This document shows, piece after piece, positions 60,100 through 64,000 of a stretch of DNA of 64,000 nucleotides. Position 1 is the first letter of the stretch; every line of letters begins with the position of its first letter. Origin of the DNA: Panorpa germanica (lineage: Eukaryota > Arthropoda > Insecta > Mecoptera > Panorpidae). A program made the translations under genes and the position numbers. The stretch lies in assembly GCA_963678705.1 (NCBI GenBank), contig OY783204.1, positions 18,486,759-18,550,758 of the forward strand, read 5' to 3'. The notes beneath the pieces were generated by a model. The model saw only the letters and a program-made list of their open reading frames with translations, made no database searches and was not told where the DNA came from.

Positions 60100-60560
60100 T
60101 AGGGAAATGTTTTAATCACATCTAATATTTCACTATTCAATTTTGATCTTTGTATATTATAATTTTTGCATTCAAATATAATATGATCTAAAGTTCCTTC
60201 TTCACCACATTGACATCTATCGTCAGATTTAATATTAATTTTGTACAGGTGAGCTGGAGTTTTGCAATGATTACTTTTGATTCTGATTATAGTTGATATA
60301 ATTTTGCGCGACTCATTTCTAAACCATCTCTTCTTACTTAAATTTGGACATATAATAATCTCTTCCTTTTAACTGACTTTTGTTAATGAAATCTGTGTTT
60401 CTCAAATTGAAGTTTAATTTTTTGATTATATTAAAAATTTCATATGTAGGTAATTTCACTTTCATCTCAATTTCCAACTTTATAGATTCCTTGGCCAATT
60501 TATCAGCAATTTCGTTTCCTCTTATTCCACAACGTCCCAGTATTCACATAAATTTTATGG
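60100..60560 (-). pseudogene. LINE RNase H and C-terminal zinc motif (I/LOA-like)
   Basis: On the - strand, GRCGIRGNEIADKLAKES is the last catalytic block of a LINE RNase H domain (consensus GH.GI.GNE.AD.LAK, here with the His changed to Arg). It is followed by KLPTYEIFNII, then HCKTPAHLYKI, CQCGEEGTLDHIIFECK and a stop at about 60106. RNase H plus a C.C...H....C tail marks the I/LOA/Outcast-like groups. The frame between the two parts is shifted. Confidence 0.75.
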
Positions 60561-60622
60561 TAGTCTCTATTGTTATATACATTGTCAATAAATAAATGTA
60601 AAATACGAGTATATAGTCAAAA

Positions 60623-60818
60623 TCACGATAGATCGGCGGTGACTTATACTTAAAAGAGGTTATAAGAGGGATATAAATTTATAATACGATAAAAAAATTG
60701 TCTTATTCGTTTCTATATACATTATAGAAAAATAAATGAGTCAGTGCTTTTTAGTTATATCAGCAGTTTATTTCCCACAGCTTGTTTTAAATATGAGTCA
60801 CCGCCGAACTCTCGTAAT
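60623..60818. mobile_element. Short MITE, family CGATAGTTCGGCGGYGACT (copy 2)
   Basis: TCACGATAGATCGGCGGTGA on the left and the inverse of AGTCACCGCCGAACTCTCGT on the right are better-preserved inverted ends than in the 39386 copy. The interior matches that copy. Confidence 0.74.
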
Positions 60819-61569
60819 TTGAACCATATTAATAAACTTTAATATATGTATCATACTCGTATAATCTTGTTTCAATAGCATTTTTAACATTCTGTAATGT
60901 GAATTTATGTCGAATGATAATTTTGTTATGTAATCTTACATTATATTAACCTAAACAATGTTATGCAATATAGGTAATAGATAAACTTATTTATGTTAAA
61001 TAAATTTTAAATATATGTAACTGCGTTTAGCGTAATATTTTTACATCTTATTATTATTTATTTTTATCTTCTTACTTCTGTTACTTCTATCCAAAAAACC
61101 AATAAATATGCAACTACAAGAAGACTCATTGTCTTCCCAGTTTCCCCCAGTTCGAGACTACCCAGCTCATTCACCCCATAACATTTCATAGTGTACAAGT
61201 GTTAAAATAGTTCCAGCATCTTTCGTACGTCATAAATGTGAAAATTCCAGAAATATCTCAAGACGTTTCGAGGCTTTAGGATTCCAGAATTCTTGAGGCG
61301 TCATTCGTTAATTAAAGACAAAGTTTTTTATCTCATTTTCTTTTTGTTTAGAAGTCACGATTCTGACATTATTTAAATGACAATAAACAGAGCTTTCAAG
61401 CTTTCGTTAAGATGTGATAAAAGCTTCAAAACTTCTTAATGCTTTTGAATTACGTTAATTAATTATATTAGGAAAGTAAATTTATAATAATAAAATAACT
61501 TATTAAAAACATTTATTTTATCGTATTTTTTTGCTTTTCAATTTCAAGTAAAATTACTTTGTTGTTGGA
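60819..61569. other. No gene seen
   Basis: AT-rich. ATCTTACATTATATTAACCTAAACA at 60931-60955 also occurs at 32137-32158, hinting at another dispersed repeat. Confidence 0.4.
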
Positions 61570-62030
61570 ATAATGGAACGGTTGATAAAGTTGCTTATCG
61601 GAACCTTAAATCTCCAATTGTTTGTTAATAAGGCGCATATTATAGAAGATATTAACAATTAAAACAGTTATTTTGGCCCTTTAACCATAAAAGGGATCCA
61701 AACTTATAAAAATTGAATCTGCGTGTGAAGTCACAACCATCTACTTGCCATCTCTTTTACACAACAGAGATAGAAAAGCTAAGTCGTGCACCCCATTAAG
61801 TTTTATATTATAATTACTGTGAAAGAAGAAAAATTATCTTGATTACTTATTTCTAATATGACGTAACATACAAAGCTAAAGCAACAAAACTGCAAACAAC
61901 TTAACTTTCGGATATTTAACTTAGTAGAAACGCCAATATACATATATTTAACGTATATTTCAATCAAAATTTAAAAAAATCAACCCCTAAAAAATGACTA
62001 AAAATGAAAATCCCATTGCGATTTCTTTAT
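61570..62030 (+). mobile_element. Foldback-family element (copy near 61.6 kb)
   Basis: GATAAAGTTGCTTATCGGAA, GCGTGTGAAGTCACAACCAT and TTGCCATCTCTTTTACACAA are family core sequence. The right part (AGAAACGCCAATATACATAT to GAAAATCCCATT) is the family's right end. The left terminus is decayed. Confidence 0.62.
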
Positions 62031-62840
62031 AATGGAATGTGTTATGTGTATTATTATACAACTGAGTGTTACTGACATTTATCTCACTCAATATTCTCTA
62101 TTGTAATTCACTTATGCACACTGTATCACATTGTATTAAAATACCTCTCCATTACGTCACTTTAGCCCCCTGCCCCTCATTCACTAATCACTCAACAGCT
62201 ATTGCATTCAAGTCTCTTTATTTAGAACGTCTATATTATTGTTATATGTACGCCAAATATTCGTACTCGTGTTTCACATCCAAATCAGTGCGGGTTAAAA
62301 TTCTTCCATCAAATTTTGATTAGGAGTGTTTTAATGCAGTTCAAGTGCTCAGTGTTTAAATGAAGATATAAGAGTAGTAGTAATAGTATAAGGCTTTTTG
62401 GAAGGCGTACTCGTTTTACAAATAGTAGTGATAGTGGTAGTACTAGTATAATTAAAATTATTAGTTAGTGACACTTCTATTGGATTTTAAAAAAAATAAT
62501 TAATGTTAGTAATAGTAGATTAGGAGTGATTAGAAGATTCGTTAAATACATATTTAATGTAAAAGGACACGGACTAGTAAAAACAAATTCACCACATTTG
62601 TTCAATCGTCCATGTCTCCGAAATTAACAGGGAATTACGCATCAATTAACATTGCACCCCTCGTGCCATCGGTGAGCAGTATTCGATTCACTACATACTA
62701 TATTTCCCTTCCGGACGAACACACTTCAGCGATCATGATCATACTAGTTTGTGATGTTCCTCCCCGCGCTACATACTTTAAGTTCCTGCTTCCTCGTACA
62801 TGGCATGCAGATGCAATTTCTACACAAACTTTGCGAGTTT
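62031..62840. other. No confident gene; flank of the secreted-precursor gene
   Basis: The stretch is unusually non-repetitive near 62600-62850 and less AT-rich, compatible with a promoter-proximal region. Frames at 62066 and 62612 have no signal peptide, domain or splice support. Confidence 0.35.
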
Positions 62841-62846
62841 AAGGTC

Positions 62847-62854
62847 TATAAAGG
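62847..62854 (+). promoter_or_regulatory. TATA box candidate upstream of the secreted-precursor gene
   Basis: GTCTATAAAGGCTGGC is a good TATA context 590 bp before the start codon at 63436. No obvious donor lies between it and the acceptor at 63422, so either a weak donor (such as TC|GTAAAA near 63000) is used or this is not the promoter. Confidence 0.35.
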
Positions 62855-62909
62855 CTGGCATCACACACCTTTAGGACTGGAGGAAAATCAACCATGATTT
62901 AATGCAGTC

Positions 62910-63002
62910 GAATCACTTTTAAAAGAGTATTTATGAACAATAATAATAATTAATAATTAAATTCAGGAATAGTACAGGAATACTCTTTTAAAAGTGATTC
63001 GT
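62910..63002. repeat. Short perfect hairpin
   Basis: CGAATCACTTTTAAAAGAGT (62910-62929, continuing ATT) returns inverted at 62980-63002 with a loop of about 47 AT-rich bases. The stem is about 23 bp and perfect. Confidence 0.8.
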
Positions 63003-63044
63003 AAAATGTTTCACACATATAAATCAGATCCATATTAAAAATAA

Positions 63045-63215
63045 ATCAGATACAGGTATATTAATTTACCAAAACATATACAGCGAATTTTCATAGAATT
63101 GAAAAACAAATTAAGATCAAAATGTATCTTAAAAAAATTATAACCAGTTCTTAATTATAATACGCATTTTTCTGTTAAATTTGTATTAAAATTAAGAATA
63201 TGTTTAACAGTGCAG
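63045..63215 (+). repeat. Dispersed repeat, copy B (pair with 32880-33075)
   Basis: It is collinear with the 32.9-kb copy: ATTTTCATAGAATT, TATCTTAAAAAA, ATAACCAGTTCTTAATT and TTAAATTTGTATTAAAA. It lies directly after the hairpin. Confidence 0.7.
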
Positions 63216-63422
63216 CTTCAAGTTACATTGCTCTGTAAGCTACATAAACTTTAGAAATGGTCAATGTATTTGCTACTATAATTTCCGCTCAACTCAAAAC
63301 GTAGATATTACTATAAATACATGTAACATTTTACTTATGCTAGTAATATTCATGTCAAAAGTTTCCAATTTTCATCATTATTTCATTCAAGAATATCGGC
63401 TTAACAGTTCTCTTTCTTTCAG

Positions 63423-64000
63423 AGCGTTCGTGGCAATGGCGCTGCGCTTCGGCAGTTTAACATTGGTAGTCTTGTGGGCTGTCGCAGTCTTAGCTAGAGG
63501 TTCCTGGCCTCGTGATGACTCTCTCCGTGGGGCTATCGATGCCTTAGTACTTCGTCAAAAGGAGTTGTCCTACTACCCTCCTGGTTTCAATCGAGGAGGT
63601 CCCGGAGAAGATGAAAATGAAGCTATCGATTCATCTCCTGACTTAAATGGTAAGTAAATTTCACGCAATAATCAAAGTTATTAAGAAACTAAATAATAAG
63701 ATCATTCATTGTCTTTATAACAGATATCGAAGAGATTGAGCGTGAGATGGAATTACGTTCCGGAAATAAACGAACGTCATTCAGGGAACGTGTTCCTCAG
63801 GAACCTCTCCAGCGAATGTACAGGAAACGTGGTTCAGCATTTAGAGAGCGAACTGCCAATGTTCATCAACCTCAAGGACGATTGGCTGAGCTCTTCTTAA
63901 ATAATCTTGAAGAAGAAGAGAAGCGAGAGCAGGAGCGTGAAGAAGAAGAAGAAAGGAATGAAGAATATAATGAAATGATTCAAGACCTCGTGCAAAGGTA
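63423..64000 (+). CDS. Secreted prohormone-like precursor, first two coding exons (3'-partial)
   Basis: After the acceptor TCTCTTTCTTTCAG (to 63422) the exon has a 13-base leader and ATG at 63436. A hydrophobic signal peptide follows (LTLVVLWAVAVLARG), then SWPRDDSLRGAIDALVLRQK. The donor G|GTAAGT is at 63650 (phase 1). The next exon starts at 63724 and stays open to the window end. It is rich in Arg and Glu, with KR (63768-63773) and RKR (63822-63830) convertase-type sites and a long Glu/Arg run. Signal peptide, dibasic sites and acidic spacers suggest a neuroendocrine or granin-like precursor entering the regulated secretory pathway. I cannot name the family. The last bases, CAAAGGTA, could be a donor or continue the frame. 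Confidence 0.7.

Noticed and set aside
1..64000. CRISPR arrays, operons, rRNA, prophage
   Set aside because: No regularly spaced direct repeats, no polycistronic spacing and no rRNA-like sequence; gene structures are intron-bearing.

Overview
The window is AT-rich, intron-bearing animal DNA, and I read it as insect. The evidence is a spliced TNF ligand of the Eiger type, insect-style short introns with GT/AG borders, TATA/initiator promoter candidates, and a dense load of transposon remains (hAT, PIF/Harbinger-like, piggyBac-like, several non-LTR retrotransposons, foldback MITEs). There is nothing bacterial: no operons, no Shine-Dalgarno logic, no CRISPR. The order of insect cannot be fixed from the sequence alone.

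Host genes. (1) On the + strand, five exons between 4359 and 14155 encode the stalk and complete TNF homology domain of an Eiger-like ligand. Its cytoplasmic and membrane-anchor exon(s) must lie upstream. The introns are full of MITEs and retrotransposon tails. (2) At the right edge (63423 to beyond 64000) begins a + strand gene for a secreted, dibasic-rich precursor that looks like a prohormone; it runs off the window. (3) On the - strand at 48572-48997 is a small secreted or anchored cysteine-containing protein reading frame interrupted by one in-frame TAA. Its putative promoter segment is duplicated 2 kb away. (4) An orphan coding-like exon lies at 32468-32611. Promoter-like TATA boxes are at 30606, 35736 and 62847.

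Most striking region, 18.45-22.64 kb. This is an apparently complete two-gene DNA transposon. A + strand gene of four inferred exons encodes a THAP-like zinc finger joined to a Harbinger-type DDE transposase. A convergent - strand gene of two exons encodes a SAP domain, a SWIM zinc finger and a YqaJ-type exonuclease with all expected catalytic motifs. Imperfect inverted ends (TCCGCCATGTT...TTTCGGGCACTTT) bracket the pair. The combination matches what is known of ISL2EU-type (PHIS) transposons. Both reading frames are open after splicing, so the copy could be recent.

The rest is mostly transposon archaeology. There is a 1.1-kb hAT element with a perfect 8-bp target duplication (28180-29289) and two short hAT-type MITEs with near-perfect 8-bp duplications. 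A Harbinger-like MITE has a TAA duplication (26194-26515), and another has its empty site preserved in a second copy of the host repeat (5178-5727 versus 57545). Two members of a TTAA-flanked piggyBac-like MITE family are present. A 5'-truncated LINE is nested in another LINE with a 13-bp duplication (36516-36912). A dispersed foldback family (ends AATGGGCTTGTG) includes one long near-perfect hairpin at 35037-35414. The stretches between these hold AT-rich, unrecognised sequence.
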